Origin: Shewanella gaetbuli
GTDB lineage: Bacteria > Pseudomonadota > Gammaproteobacteria > Enterobacterales > Shewanellaceae
NCBI RefSeq assembly: GCF_023284065.1
Contig: NZ_JAKIKP010000001.1
Location: 310,001-374,000, forward strand
Direction of reading: 5' to 3'
Length of the DNA: 64,000 nucleotides
The number at the start of each line of letters is the position of its first letter. The first letter of the stretch is position 1. Below are positions 8,845 through 16,416 of the stretch, piece after piece. Both the position numbers and the translations under genes were made by a program. The notes beneath the pieces were generated by a model. That model did not search any database, was not told where the DNA came from, and saw only the letters and a program-made list of their open reading frames with translations.

Positions 8845-10098
8845 CTAAACACTAAAAAGTTTATTGTGATTAACAAGGTGTAGCGCCACTAAATTACTGA
8901 TCACCGGAGTGATTTGGTAAAAATGACGGCCAAAGTCACTGTCACAATATTGGGTGATAAGGAGCCCTTGGCGGCTTAAAAACTCCAGCGTGAGAGAGCT
9001 TTTCTCCATGGAGATATTAAAAATATGACTCAAGTTCTCTACGGTTAATCCACCATGCACATAGATTTCTGCTAATGCAAATAATGACTCTTCATCCAGT
9101 TGGTAAAGGGTACTGGCATCAAGGTTTAATAATGTTTTTGAAGATAACTTGCTCAAATGGTTAACTTGTTGAGCGAGTATTGATTGTTTTAATAAAAATA
9201 ACGCCAGCTTTGGGTGACCTAAACTGGTTTGCATAAGCACTTTAGCGTGGGGCTCAAGTAAAGCTTGTTGTGCTAATGCTATTTGCTCTGGGGGAGGCGT
9301 GTTGGTTTCAACCTCTGTTTCAGTTTCTATCTCAATATCGGTAGCAATATTCAAACAAGGCAATTGAGACCATAAAAACTGCTGTAATTCAGTAGCTGAA
9401 AAATGATCTATATGCACAACGGTTTTAAAAAAATGCGTGATTTGATATTGCGAGCGAAGTCGTTGCCAAACATACTTTTCACACCCAATAATCCAACAAT
9501 GCTGTTGGCGAGTTTCCATTAAAATGGTGGCTATAGTGACCAGTGCTTGATAGTTACCCATGCGTCTTAGCATCAGTTTATGGATATCATCAATTAATAT
9601 TATTTGCCTCGGTTGTGCATTAATTAGGCGTATGGCCTCTGTAATAGAGCTAGGTTCATCATTAATGCCAAAACAAGCATACAGCTGGTTGATGGCTTCT
9701 TTTGATGACAGCGGCGCATGGTAAAAGCTTAACCAAAGCAATGTATGATTGTTCTGATTTTGAAGGTAAACCGCTTGCATTAATGTGCTTAATCCACTGG
9801 CAAATGGCCCCACAATAGCATTGAGTTCTCCTACATTGTTTTGCCATTGGCTAATAGCCCGTTGAATATCTTCAAGCGCATCTTCTCGTCCAATCGGCAT
9901 CATCACATGTTCAGAAGTAACCGAAGCGCTCACCGCTTGAAGCTGAGCTCTTTGTCCATGTTGTCGATACGTTTGCGCAATCGCTTTCAGCGACAATTGA
10001 TCGATTTGATTATCGTCATCATTGACTTGCGGTGGCTGGGTTAACTTACTTATTAACGACTGCGATCTTGCTAACAAGTTATTAAAAGAGAATGCCAT
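8845..10098 (-). CDS. AAA/STAND-like P-loop NTPase with altered Walker A, coupled to an MscS gene
   Basis: This 417-residue cytoplasmic protein has no signal peptide or membrane helix. An ORC/STAND-like start (GREDALEDIQRAI, residues 70-82) leads to a P-loop at 97-105 reading GPFASGLST. The invariant Walker A lysine is replaced by Leu103. Walker B is clear (IILIDDIHKL, 166-175). An acidic Glu/Thr tract (about 252-265) is followed by a LGHPKLALFLL segment resembling the STAND GxP region, and the C-terminal 90 residues look like a winged helix. The stop codon lies in the ribosome site of the MscS gene. ATP binding without normal hydrolysis is likely, and channel regulation is a guess from the pairing. 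I do not recognise a named family. Confidence 0.65.
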   Translation of the reverse strand: MAFSFNNLLARSQSLISKLTQPPQVNDDDNQIDQLSLKAIAQTYRQHGQRAQLQAVSASVTSEHVMMPIGREDALEDIQRAISQWQNNVGELNAIVGPFASGLSTLMQAVYLQNQNNHTLLWLSFYHAPLSSKEAINQLYACFGINDEPSSITEAIRLINAQPRQIILIDDIHKLMLRRMGNYQALVTIATILMETRQQHCWIIGCEKYVWQRLRSQYQITHFFKTVVHIDHFSATELQQFLWSQLPCLNIATDIEIETETEVETNTPPPEQIALAQQALLEPHAKVLMQTSLGHPKLALFLLKQSILAQQVNHLSKLSSKTLLNLDASTLYQLDEESLFALAEIYVHGGLTVENLSHIFNISMEKSSLTLEFLSRQGLLITQYCDSDFGRHFYQITPVISNLVALHLVNHNKLFSV

Positions 10099-10399
10099 AA
10101 GAATATCCGTTTGATGAAATGCATCAATGCAATTGACTTTAAGCTTATCAAACTTATTAAGTTTTGGTTGAAGAATAACCCATAACCATGGTTTTCCACG
10201 GTATTTGTTGTCGTGTAATGATTCAATATCATGATGGGTCGCGAGCCAATATTAAGGCTTATATAGGTAAGAAGTGATCTAAAAATTAGGACTATTCTTA
10301 CTTTAGTCAGTCTTTATTATGAGCTAAGTTCATTGAAATGATCGGTTTTGACGTATACTTTAGGGCTACAGAGTCGAAATTTATTTATTTTTATTGATT
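10099..10399. promoter_or_regulatory. Divergent intergenic region, NTPase-mscS operon and PBP7
   Basis: These 301 bases hold no ORF and must carry both outward promoters. TTGAAA (10333-10338) and TATACT (10354-10359), 15 bases apart, are a poor but possible sigma-70 promoter for PBP7. Nothing else stands out. Confidence 0.3.
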
Positions 10400-11299
10400 A
10401 TGCTATTAAAAAATATTCTTGCTCCACTTTTTATTGCCGCAGTTGTAGTCGGCTCAAGTTGTTATTCTTTTTCGGCTAATGCCGAGACCAAAAAAATTCA
10501 AGAGCTTGCTTCTGGCAGCGCAATGTTAGTCGATTTAAACACTGATGAAGTGTTATATGCCACCAATATTGACCAACAAGTGCCTATCGCTTCAGTCACT
10601 AAATTGATGACAGCCATGGTTGTGTTAGATGCCAAACAGCCTTTAGATGAGCGAATTACGGTTGATGTGAGTGATGCCGCCATTATGCGGAATGTTCATT
10701 CTCGTATTCGCATAGGCAGTGAAGTGACTCGCCGAAACATGATGTTGATGACCTTGATGTCATCAGAAAACCGCGCGGCAACCTCTTTAGCTCATCATTA
10801 CCCAGGTGGTTACTTTGCCTTTGTTGCCGCTATGAATGCGAAAGCCAAAGCCCTTGGAATGACGCAAACCTATTATGCAGAGCCTACAGGATTGTCTGAG
10901 CAAAACGTTTCCAGCGCCAAAGACTTAATTACCTTGTTAAAAGCTAGTCAAGATTATCCTGTGTTAGGTGAGCTGAGTGCCAAAGAAAAAAAGCATATTA
11001 TTTTTAGCAAGCCACGCTATAAGCTGGATTTTCATAATACCAACAAACTGGTTTTTAAAGATAATTGGAATATTAGTTTGTCTAAAACTGGATACACCAG
11101 TAAGGCCGGTCATTGTTTGATAATGCTAACAGAAATGGATAAACGTGAGGTGGCATTTGTCGTACTTGATGCGTTTGGTAAATATACCCATATGGCTGAT
11201 GCGAATCGATTGAAAAAGTGGTTAGAAACAGGAATAACCAGTCCGGTTCCGGCTTCAGCCAAAGCCTATAAACGCCAAAAACAATCTGAAAAATCTTAA
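10400..11299 (+). CDS. pbpG: D-alanyl-D-alanine endopeptidase, PBP7 type
   Basis: Residues 1-28 from the ATG at 10400 form a signal peptide (cleavage near SANA). The serine DD-peptidase motifs are in order: SVTK (Ser65 to Lys68), SSEN (near 123, SxN-type) and SKTGYTSKAG (near 228, KTG). At about 299 residues it matches PbpG/PBP7, a low-molecular-weight enzyme that cleaves peptide cross-links in the periplasm. A TTG two codons upstream (10394) is also in frame, but neither start has a clear Shine-Dalgarno, so I prefer the ATG. The C-terminus is Lys/Gln-rich. The gene is monocistronic with its own terminator at 11323. Confidence 0.9.
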   Translation: MLLKNILAPLFIAAVVVGSSCYSFSANAETKKIQELASGSAMLVDLNTDEVLYATNIDQQVPIASVTKLMTAMVVLDAKQPLDERITVDVSDAAIMRNVHSRIRIGSEVTRRNMMLMTLMSSENRAATSLAHHYPGGYFAFVAAMNAKAKALGMTQTYYAEPTGLSEQNVSSAKDLITLLKASQDYPVLGELSAKEKKHIIFSKPRYKLDFHNTNKLVFKDNWNISLSKTGYTSKAGHCLIMLTEMDKREVAFVVLDAFGKYTHMADANRLKKWLETGITSPVPASAKAYKRQKQSEKS

Positions 11300-11322
11300 T
11301 CAATTGACGTGCGTTATCGATT

Positions 11323-11347
11323 AAGCCTGCTTTTTGCAGGCTTTTTT
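11323..11347 (+). terminator. Rho-independent terminator of pbpG
   Basis: AAGCCTGC (11323-11330) and GCAGGCTT (11336-11343) form the stem around a T-rich loop, and a run of T follows. Confidence 0.9.
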
Positions 11348-11645
11348 ACTGTTTTTTAAGATTGATTTAGTCCTGAATCGCGCTAAGTCAGCGTTACATC
11401 TGTTTAATATATAGTAGATATGTTGATGTTAAGCTAAGAGGTTATTGTTTTACTCGAATAGTTCATTTTACTGTAATTACTTTTATCGATAACCTAGCAT
11501 TTTAAATAAAAAATACAGTGACTTAGGTATCATAAACGTCATCTAAAACCACGATAGTCGCAATCGATTTTTAACCCTAGTCAAACGTTTTAAAATCAGT
11601 AACATGCCTATTAATCCATACAAATAACAAGGTTAATTGAGCACT
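11348..11645. promoter_or_regulatory. Gene-free leader region of the cytochrome c peroxidase gene
   Basis: This AT-rich region has no ORF. It should contain the peroxidase promoter. Family members are often under Fnr/Crp control, but I see no clean TTGAT-N4-ATCAA or TGTGA-N6-TCACA site. Confidence 0.3.
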
Positions 11646-12641
11646 ATGATTGCAAAAATATCTACCCTATCGTTACTGATTGCATCGGTAATGTTAACAG
11701 CCACTGCTAAGGCAGAAGAACCCATTGAAATTATTAAACCCGCAGTGATTACTGAACCTGAAAAAGTTGAGTTGGGTAAAATGTTGTTCTTTGAACCACG
11801 TTTATCTATGTCTGGGTTTATTTCATGTAATTCATGCCACAATTTATCCTTAGGAGGCGTGGATGCACTACCCACCTCAATTGGCCATGAGTGGCAAGAA
11901 GGGCCAATTAATTCTCCTACCGTATTAAATGCTGATTATATGCTGGCTCAATTTTGGGATGGACGAGCGCCAGACTTAAAAGCGCAAGCCGCTGGCCCTA
12001 TTGATAACCCTAAGGAGATGGGCTATACCCATGAATTAGCGGTAGATACCATCGCTTCAATGCCTGCATATGTTGCCCGTTTTAAAGACATTTACGGTTC
12101 AGACGAAGTTAATATTGACCGTATTACCGATGCCATTGCGACCTTTGAAAAAACCTTAGTTACGCCTAATAGCCCGTTTGATCAGTACCTAAGCGGTGAT
12201 AAAGACGCTATTAGTGCCAACGCTAAGCAAGGTTATCAACTATTCAAAGATAAAGGTTGTGTCAGTTGTCATAATGGCCCAGCTGTTGGCGGTACTATGT
12301 ACATGAAAATGGGTTTAGTTAAGCCATTCCACACCGACAACCCGGCAGAAGGCCGTAAAGCGGTTACGGGTAAAGAGGCCGACAAATTTGTATTTAAAGT
12401 GCCTACTTTACGCAATATTGAACTCACCTATCCATATTTCCATGACGGCAGTGTATGGTCGTTAGCTGAAGCGGCTAATACTATGGCTGATATTCAGTTG
12501 GGTCAAAAGCTCACTGAAACAGAAACCGAACAAATGGTTGAGTTTTTGAAGAGCCTAACGGGTGAGCAACCCCAAATTATGTTGCCTATTCTGCCGCCAT
12601 CTAATGAAAACACGCCAAGACCAGTGCCATTTAAAAAGTAG
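11646..12641 (+). CDS. ccpA: Di-heme cytochrome c peroxidase, periplasmic
   Basis: A signal peptide (1-23, ending AKA) is followed by two c-type heme sites: CNSCH at 61-65 and CVSCH near 206. The total of about 331 residues is normal for bacterial di-heme peroxidases, which reduce hydrogen peroxide with electrons from small cytochromes. Between the hemes are the family's conserved INSPTVLNADY and DGRAPDLKAQAAGPI segments. The start is uncertain. The TTG at 11637 lies 4 bases after an AAGG and the ATG at 11646 lies 13 after it; both give a good signal peptide. The gene stands alone, ending in the hairpin at 12667. The symbol follows Shewanella usage. Confidence 0.92.
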   Translation: MIAKISTLSLLIASVMLTATAKAEEPIEIIKPAVITEPEKVELGKMLFFEPRLSMSGFISCNSCHNLSLGGVDALPTSIGHEWQEGPINSPTVLNADYMLAQFWDGRAPDLKAQAAGPIDNPKEMGYTHELAVDTIASMPAYVARFKDIYGSDEVNIDRITDAIATFEKTLVTPNSPFDQYLSGDKDAISANAKQGYQLFKDKGCVSCHNGPAVGGTMYMKMGLVKPFHTDNPAEGRKAVTGKEADKFVFKVPTLRNIELTYPYFHDGSVWSLAEAANTMADIQLGQKLTETETEQMVEFLKSLTGEQPQIMLPILPPSNENTPRPVPFKK

Positions 12642-12666
12642 ATAAGGGTCTAGTGCTCGTAAACAT

Positions 12667-12705
12667 AAACCAACTTGCCGTATTGAGGGTAAGTTGGTTT
12701 TTTTA
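12667..12705 (+). terminator. Rho-independent terminator of the peroxidase gene
   Basis: AAACCAACTT (12667-12676) pairs with AAGTTGGTTT (12691-12700), with an inner CC/GG pair, and T residues follow. Confidence 0.88.
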
Positions 12706-12806
12706 TGTAAAGATGGAAAATGACTTCAGGTCAGTAAAATGTTGATCTTTACCAAAGCAATCTTTATGGTTATCAACACGTTGAACTAACCCATTAGATT
12801 GTTACT

Positions 12807-13154
12807 ATGTCTCTTTCTTTAAACGAATTTATCCAATCACTTGATAATGGCTCTGTTGAGCAATTTGATACCTCATTAGCCGTATTTGATGCTTATTACG
12901 ACTATGTGCCAAGCACTTTTACAAATGGTGAAGTCGTTAACCAGGCGGGTGAAAATGGCGGCTCTTGTAAGGTGTTTTCATTCGCAAAAATACATAATTT
13001 GTCAGAGCAAGCGACGCTAAACTTATTTGGTCAACATTATCGTGATGTTGTTGCTAACCCTCGCGGTAGCGACCATCAAAATATTCGTCAGTTTATGCAA
13101 CATGGCTGGCAAGGTATTAAGTTCGACACCATTGCTTTAACAGCAAAAGCTTAA
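12807..13154 (+). CDS. HopJ type III effector-family small protein
   Basis: The 115-residue soluble protein fits the HopJ family in length and in its conserved core (ENGGSCKVFSFAKIHNLS, then LFGQHYRDVV and MQHGW). The name comes from a Pseudomonas syringae effector candidate. Homologues are widespread in free-living marine bacteria, and there is no secretion apparatus in this window, so an effector role here is unlikely. Actual function is unknown. The start ATG is at 12807 with no strong ribosome site. It sits alone between two terminated neighbours. Confidence 0.8.
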   Translation: MSLSLNEFIQSLDNGSVEQFDTSLAVFDAYYDYVPSTFTNGEVVNQAGENGGSCKVFSFAKIHNLSEQATLNLFGQHYRDVVANPRGSDHQNIRQFMQHGWQGIKFDTIALTAKA

Positions 13155-13277
13155 TCAATCAGGTGGATTAAAGCTCAAGTTATAGATTAAATTTCTGTTT
13201 TGTGAACTCTACACCTGTCTTTCAGCTAACACTTGTACGCATAATGCGGTTATTAATAATGACTGTTGGAGTTTGCT

Positions 13278-13631
13278 ATGAAAACCGTGTTTTGTTCGCA
13301 ATGCAGCCATACTATAAATGTGTCCAATGAAGTGTGCTCACAATGCCAAACCATTCAAGGTTTAGAGGCGTTAGCTGGTGTTGATCCCAATATTAAAATT
13401 AAAAACCAAAAGTTAGCCGTGCTATTTGGGTTTATGTTCGGTGGAGTGGGATTACATAAGTTTTACTTAGGTCAGCACCTAAAAGGTTGTCTTTACTTGT
13501 GCTTCTGCTGGACTCTAGTGCCAATGGTTGTTGGTTGGATTGATGCAGTTAAAACCTTAAAAATGAGTGCGTATAAATTTCAGCAGCGATATAGCCAAAA
13601 AGCTAAAAACTCGCCCTATGTCATTGCATAA
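13278..13631 (+). CDS. Zinc-ribbon plus TM2-domain membrane protein
   Basis: From the ATG at 13278 the protein has 117 residues. The N-terminus has two CxxC knuckles (CSQC at about 5-8 and again near 21-24), a small zinc ribbon. A TM2 domain follows: LAVLFGFMFGGVGLHKFYLGQHLKG, then a second hydrophobic helix. I reject the TTG at 13266 because GGAG at 13268-13271 is ideally placed (6 bases) for the ATG. TM2 proteins are two-helix membrane proteins of unknown function. A bidirectional terminator follows at once. Confidence 0.85.
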   Translation: MKTVFCSQCSHTINVSNEVCSQCQTIQGLEALAGVDPNIKIKNQKLAVLFGFMFGGVGLHKFYLGQHLKGCLYLCFCWTLVPMVVGWIDAVKTLKMSAYKFQQRYSQKAKNSPYVIA

Positions 13632-13648
13632 CCCTTTTGATGAGTTAC

Positions 13649-13676
13649 AAAAAAACGCCTATTTAGGCGTTTTTTT
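13649..13676. terminator. Bidirectional terminator between TM2 and FKBP genes
   Basis: A run of A plus ACGCCT pairs with AGGCGT plus a run of T across a short loop, with U-tracts for both strands. Confidence 0.92.
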
Positions 13677-13691
13677 CGAGCATGACTTAAG

Positions 13692-14162
13692 TTAGTTAAT
13701 TTCAAATAACTCAACATCAAAAATCAGTACAGATCCGCCTTGAATTTTACCTGTGCTGCGGTTGCCATAAGCTAATTGACTGGGAATATAAAAGCGAAAT
13801 TTATCACCTACGCTCATTAATTGTAGGCCTTCTGTCCAGCCAGGAATGACTTGGTTAAGCCCGAATGAAATAGTTTGCCCACGCTCGACTGAACTATCGA
13901 AAACAGTGCCATCAATTAAGGTGCCATGATAATGAACCGTGACACTACTTTTGGCACTAGGGTGCTCGGTATTTTCCCCTTTAGAAAGCACTTCGTATTG
14001 TAAGCCAGATAAGGTTTGTACTACTTCTTCACGTTTGGCATTTTCGGCTAAAAACTGGTTCCCTTTTTCAATATTCTCTTTGGCAGCTTTTTGGTTGTTC
14101 ATTTGATTGAAAAAATAAAAAATCACTAAAGCAATTACGGCTACAGCAAGTACCATGCGCAT
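13692..14162 (-). CDS. Membrane-anchored FKBP-type peptidyl-prolyl isomerase
   Basis: The 156-residue protein has an uncleaved N-terminal anchor (about 2-19), a helical linker (20-50) and one FKBP domain (about 60-155). FKBP core residues are visible: VTVHYHGTLIDGTVFDSS, then VIPGWTEGLQLM, YGNR and IQGGSVLIFDVEL. It should catalyse proline isomerisation at the outer face of the inner membrane. I chose the ATG at 14160-14162, with a GAGA-containing site upstream, over an in-frame TTG two codons earlier. It may be co-transcribed behind the YceI-DUF1294 pair (gap about 80 bases). Confidence 0.93.
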   Translation of the reverse strand: MRMVLAVAVIALVIFYFFNQMNNQKAAKENIEKGNQFLAENAKREEVVQTLSGLQYEVLSKGENTEHPSAKSSVTVHYHGTLIDGTVFDSSVERGQTISFGLNQVIPGWTEGLQLMSVGDKFRFYIPSQLAYGNRSTGKIQGGSVLIFDVELFEIN

Positions 14163-14244
14163 GGACAAGTCTCTCTTAAAATAAAAATAAAGGGTAAGTT
14201 TAACACTAGTTTGCAGTGCTGTTTAGTGGCGCAGGCCCAGCACA

Positions 14245-14619
14245 TTAACTTGAGGATGAAATAACAAAATAGAGGATGCTGGAACCTGCAATAAGGTTGG
14301 TGAGGCTGCTGAGCCAAAACCATACTTTAAAGCGTGTTTTTTGGGTTTTATGCCTAAACTGTTGTTGGGCTATCACTGCGGCTGGCCAGCCACCTAGTAA
14401 GGCAAATATATATAAGGTTTGTTCGCTAATACGTTGTTTGGTTTTACCGGTTTTTGCGTTGTTTACCGCAATGTATTTGTCATAAGCGGTTACGGCATAG
14501 CTTATGAGGTTAATGCCTAGTAATGTCATCAAAATATAAGCATTAATATTGAACACCAAGTACCCTAGGGCGACAAAAATTAATAAAGTGATAACAGGTA
14601 GCCAAGTTAATAAGCTCAT
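14245..14619 (-). CDS. DUF1294 membrane protein
   Basis: The 124-residue protein has four hydrophobic helices. The DUF1294 signature lies in the middle (ISYAVTAYDKYIAVN, then RISEQTLYIFALLGGWPAAVIAQQQFRHKTQK). In many bacteria this domain is fused to a cold-shock domain; here it stands alone. Its ATG overlaps the YceI stop by four bases (14616-14619), so the two are translationally coupled. Function is unknown. The coupling suggests a membrane step related to the YceI lipoprotein, which is inference. Confidence 0.85.
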   Translation of the reverse strand: MSLLTWLPVITLLIFVALGYLVFNINAYILMTLLGINLISYAVTAYDKYIAVNNAKTGKTKQRISEQTLYIFALLGGWPAAVIAQQQFRHKTQKTRFKVWFWLSSLTNLIAGSSILYFVISSSS

Positions 14620-15236
14620 TGTTTTAAAAACTCCGCGTAAATCTCTAATTCAATTTCATCGCCTACCATAGGAATATAGCTGCTCATTTCAAAGTCGGAA
14701 CGGTTTATTTTACCTTTTGCACTAAAACCTAAGGTGTATTTTCCGGTCATCCAGTTGTCTGCACCGCCATGAAATGTGGCACTAAAGGTAACAGGCTTAG
14801 TTACGCCTCTTAGCGTAAGTTGGCCATTAAAGTTAAATTGGTTTTCGGAGATGGGGGTAACGGTTTCACTAATAAAGTGGGCTTGGGGGAATTGCTCACT
14901 ATTAAACCAGGTGGTATTTTGCAGCGTTTTTTCAAGCTTAGAATTATTGACATCAATTGAGTTGATTTCAACAATCGCTTCTAATTTCGCATCAGTCATA
15001 TTCTTGGGTGAGAAATTCAAGCTGGCATCAAATTGATTAAATTGCCCCACATAGGTTGAAAGCCCTAGATGCTCAATTTTGAAAATTAATGCCGCATGGT
15101 TAGGGTCGAGTTTATATTCGCCGTCTTTAAGGTCTGTAATGCTAGATTCAACGTTTGGGGTTACCCAACTAATGCAGCCACTTAGGCTCATTGTGGCCAA
15201 CAATAATAAACACGGAGTAAGGTAAGGTCTTATCAT
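14616..15236 (-). CDS. YceI-family lipoprotein
   Basis: The YceI lipocalin-like domain covers about residues 35-205 (YKLDPNHAALIFKIEHLGLSTYVGQF, then FNGQLTLRGVTKPVTF). From the ATG at 15234-15236 the signal peptide is 20 residues and ends in the lipobox LSGC. This start has AAGG 6 bases upstream. The longer reading from 15266 adds ten residues and has no ribosome site, so I reject it. YceI proteins bind isoprenoid or other amphipathic ligands; lipid anchoring puts this one at a membrane face in the envelope. It is coupled to the DUF1294 gene. Confidence 0.9.
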   Translation of the reverse strand: MIRPYLTPCLLLLATMSLSGCISWVTPNVESSITDLKDGEYKLDPNHAALIFKIEHLGLSTYVGQFNQFDASLNFSPKNMTDAKLEAIVEINSIDVNNSKLEKTLQNTTWFNSEQFPQAHFISETVTPISENQFNFNGQLTLRGVTKPVTFSATFHGGADNWMTGKYTLGFSAKGKINRSDFEMSSYIPMVGDEIELEIYAEFLKQ

Positions 15237-15345
15237 ATAACGCCTTGTTGAAATGGAGTTATTCATTGCTCAGGTATTGTTAGTTTAAACACAAATGAGC
15301 TGTTTACAACGTTGTTAAGGCGAGTGTTTTAATTCAAGTTAAATA

Positions 15346-15380
15346 TATCAAGGCCTGAGTGTTCTACTCAGGCCTTGATA
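15346..15380. terminator. 15-bp perfect hairpin between TorF and YceI genes
   Basis: TATCAAGGCCTGAGT (15346-15360) pairs perfectly with ACTCAGGCCTTGATA (15366-15380) across GTTCT. There is no T-run on either side. It may end the porin transcript, protect its 3' end, or be a repeat unit. Confidence 0.6.
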
Positions 15381-15427
15381 GCATGTTATTAGTATCGTTT
15401 TAAAGAGCTAATATTAACGGTTATTGA

Positions 15428-16150
15428 TTAAAAGCTGTAACTTAGCGCGAGTAACGCCGTTGCTTTAGTTTTGTAAACACCGTCTTCAACTTCTTGGTCA
15501 CCGCTTAAATCGGTATCTAAATAAGCCAGAGAAATGCCAAATCCGTTGAATTCGGTAGAGATGCCGACTGAGTAGTCTGAATAGCTATCAAAACCTTCAC
15601 CATCATCTAACGCATCACCAAAGTTATAACCGTAATGGAAATCTAGGCTCCAGTTTTCAGCGAATCCCCAGCTATAGTTTAGGTCAACATAATGAAGGTC
15701 TAGGTCGGTGCCACTATAATCATTGGTGTACCAATAAGCGGCTCTAGCGCCATAAAAGTCAAAACCGACAGAGGCTTCTAAGTAGTCTAAGTCGCTATCA
15801 CCAGGGTAGTTATAACGGTATAGGGTCACATCCCAACTTGCGTCATCACTTATTTCACCCCAGTAGCCAACATAAACATCAATTTCAAGCTCAGGACCTT
15901 CATAACCTTCTTCATCAAAGTCGACGTTACTGCCCCAAGCACCAACAAAAAAGCCATTATCAGCGCTCCAATCAACTCCGGCCTGTAATGCTACATCACC
16001 AGCGGTTTGTGACACACCACGAAAGCGATAGTCATTGGTAAGTGAGACTTCCCCTGAAAATTCTGCAAATGCAGCGCTAGATAACAATGATGCAGATAGT
16101 GTTAAGCCAGTTAGCAGTGCGAGTCTTGTTTTTTTGAATGTTTTTGTCAC
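15428..16150 (-). CDS. TorF-family putative outer-membrane porin
   Basis: The 240-residue protein has a signal peptide (1-29, AFA) and then the TorF (TIGR02001) pattern: a start of EVSLTNDYRFRGVSQT, alternating aromatic beta strands (VYVGYWGE, VTLYRYNYPG, FHYGYNFG) and a C-terminal aromatic residue in LALSYSF as the beta-barrel assembly signal. It is Asp/Glu rich in the loops. The start is GTG at 16148-16150 with GGAG 7 bases upstream. It lies 266 bases downstream of mmsA on the same strand, with its own likely promoter. The substrate is unknown; a link to the neighbouring amine catabolism is possible but unproven. Confidence 0.9.
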   Translation of the reverse strand: MTKTFKKTRLALLTGLTLSASLLSSAAFAEFSGEVSLTNDYRFRGVSQTAGDVALQAGVDWSADNGFFVGAWGSNVDFDEEGYEGPELEIDVYVGYWGEISDDASWDVTLYRYNYPGDSDLDYLEASVGFDFYGARAAYWYTNDYSGTDLDLHYVDLNYSWGFAENWSLDFHYGYNFGDALDDGEGFDSYSDYSVGISTEFNGFGISLAYLDTDLSGDQEVEDGVYKTKATALLALSYSF

Positions 16151-16389
16151 GATATATCTCCAATTATAATTATATTTCCCTGATGTAGGTCAGGGTTTTG
16201 CCAACTTAACCAAATGGCTATTTGGTCATACTCCTTGGCGGTTGAACACGTACAACGTCAATCAAAAGTTTTATAAAGCTAATACTATTGTTGTCTCTTT
16301 TATGAAATTTTCAAGCCCAAGCCTGTTACAAATTGTTGTTTGTGATGAAAAAAAGCTGTAGTTGCATCACAAGTGTTAACAAGCTTGAG

Positions 16390-16412
16390 CTAAATCAATC
16401 GTATTGATTTAG
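16390..16412. terminator. Hairpin just downstream of mmsA
   Basis: CTAAATCAAT-cgt-ATTGATTTAG is a perfect 10-bp dyad 4 bases beyond the mmsA stop. No strong T-run follows on the minus strand, so it may be a weak terminator or an operator. Confidence 0.45.
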
Positions 16413-16416
16413 GCAA

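Noticed and set aside
12807..13154. HopJ-family protein as a type III secretion effector
   Set aside because: No secretion genes or host-association signs in the window; the family is common in free-living bacteria.
16390..16412. Dyad TCAAT-N3-ATTGA as an Fnr/Crp site
   Set aside because: The half-sites are in reverse order relative to TTGAT-N4-ATCAA, and the position directly after the mmsA stop favours a 3' hairpin.
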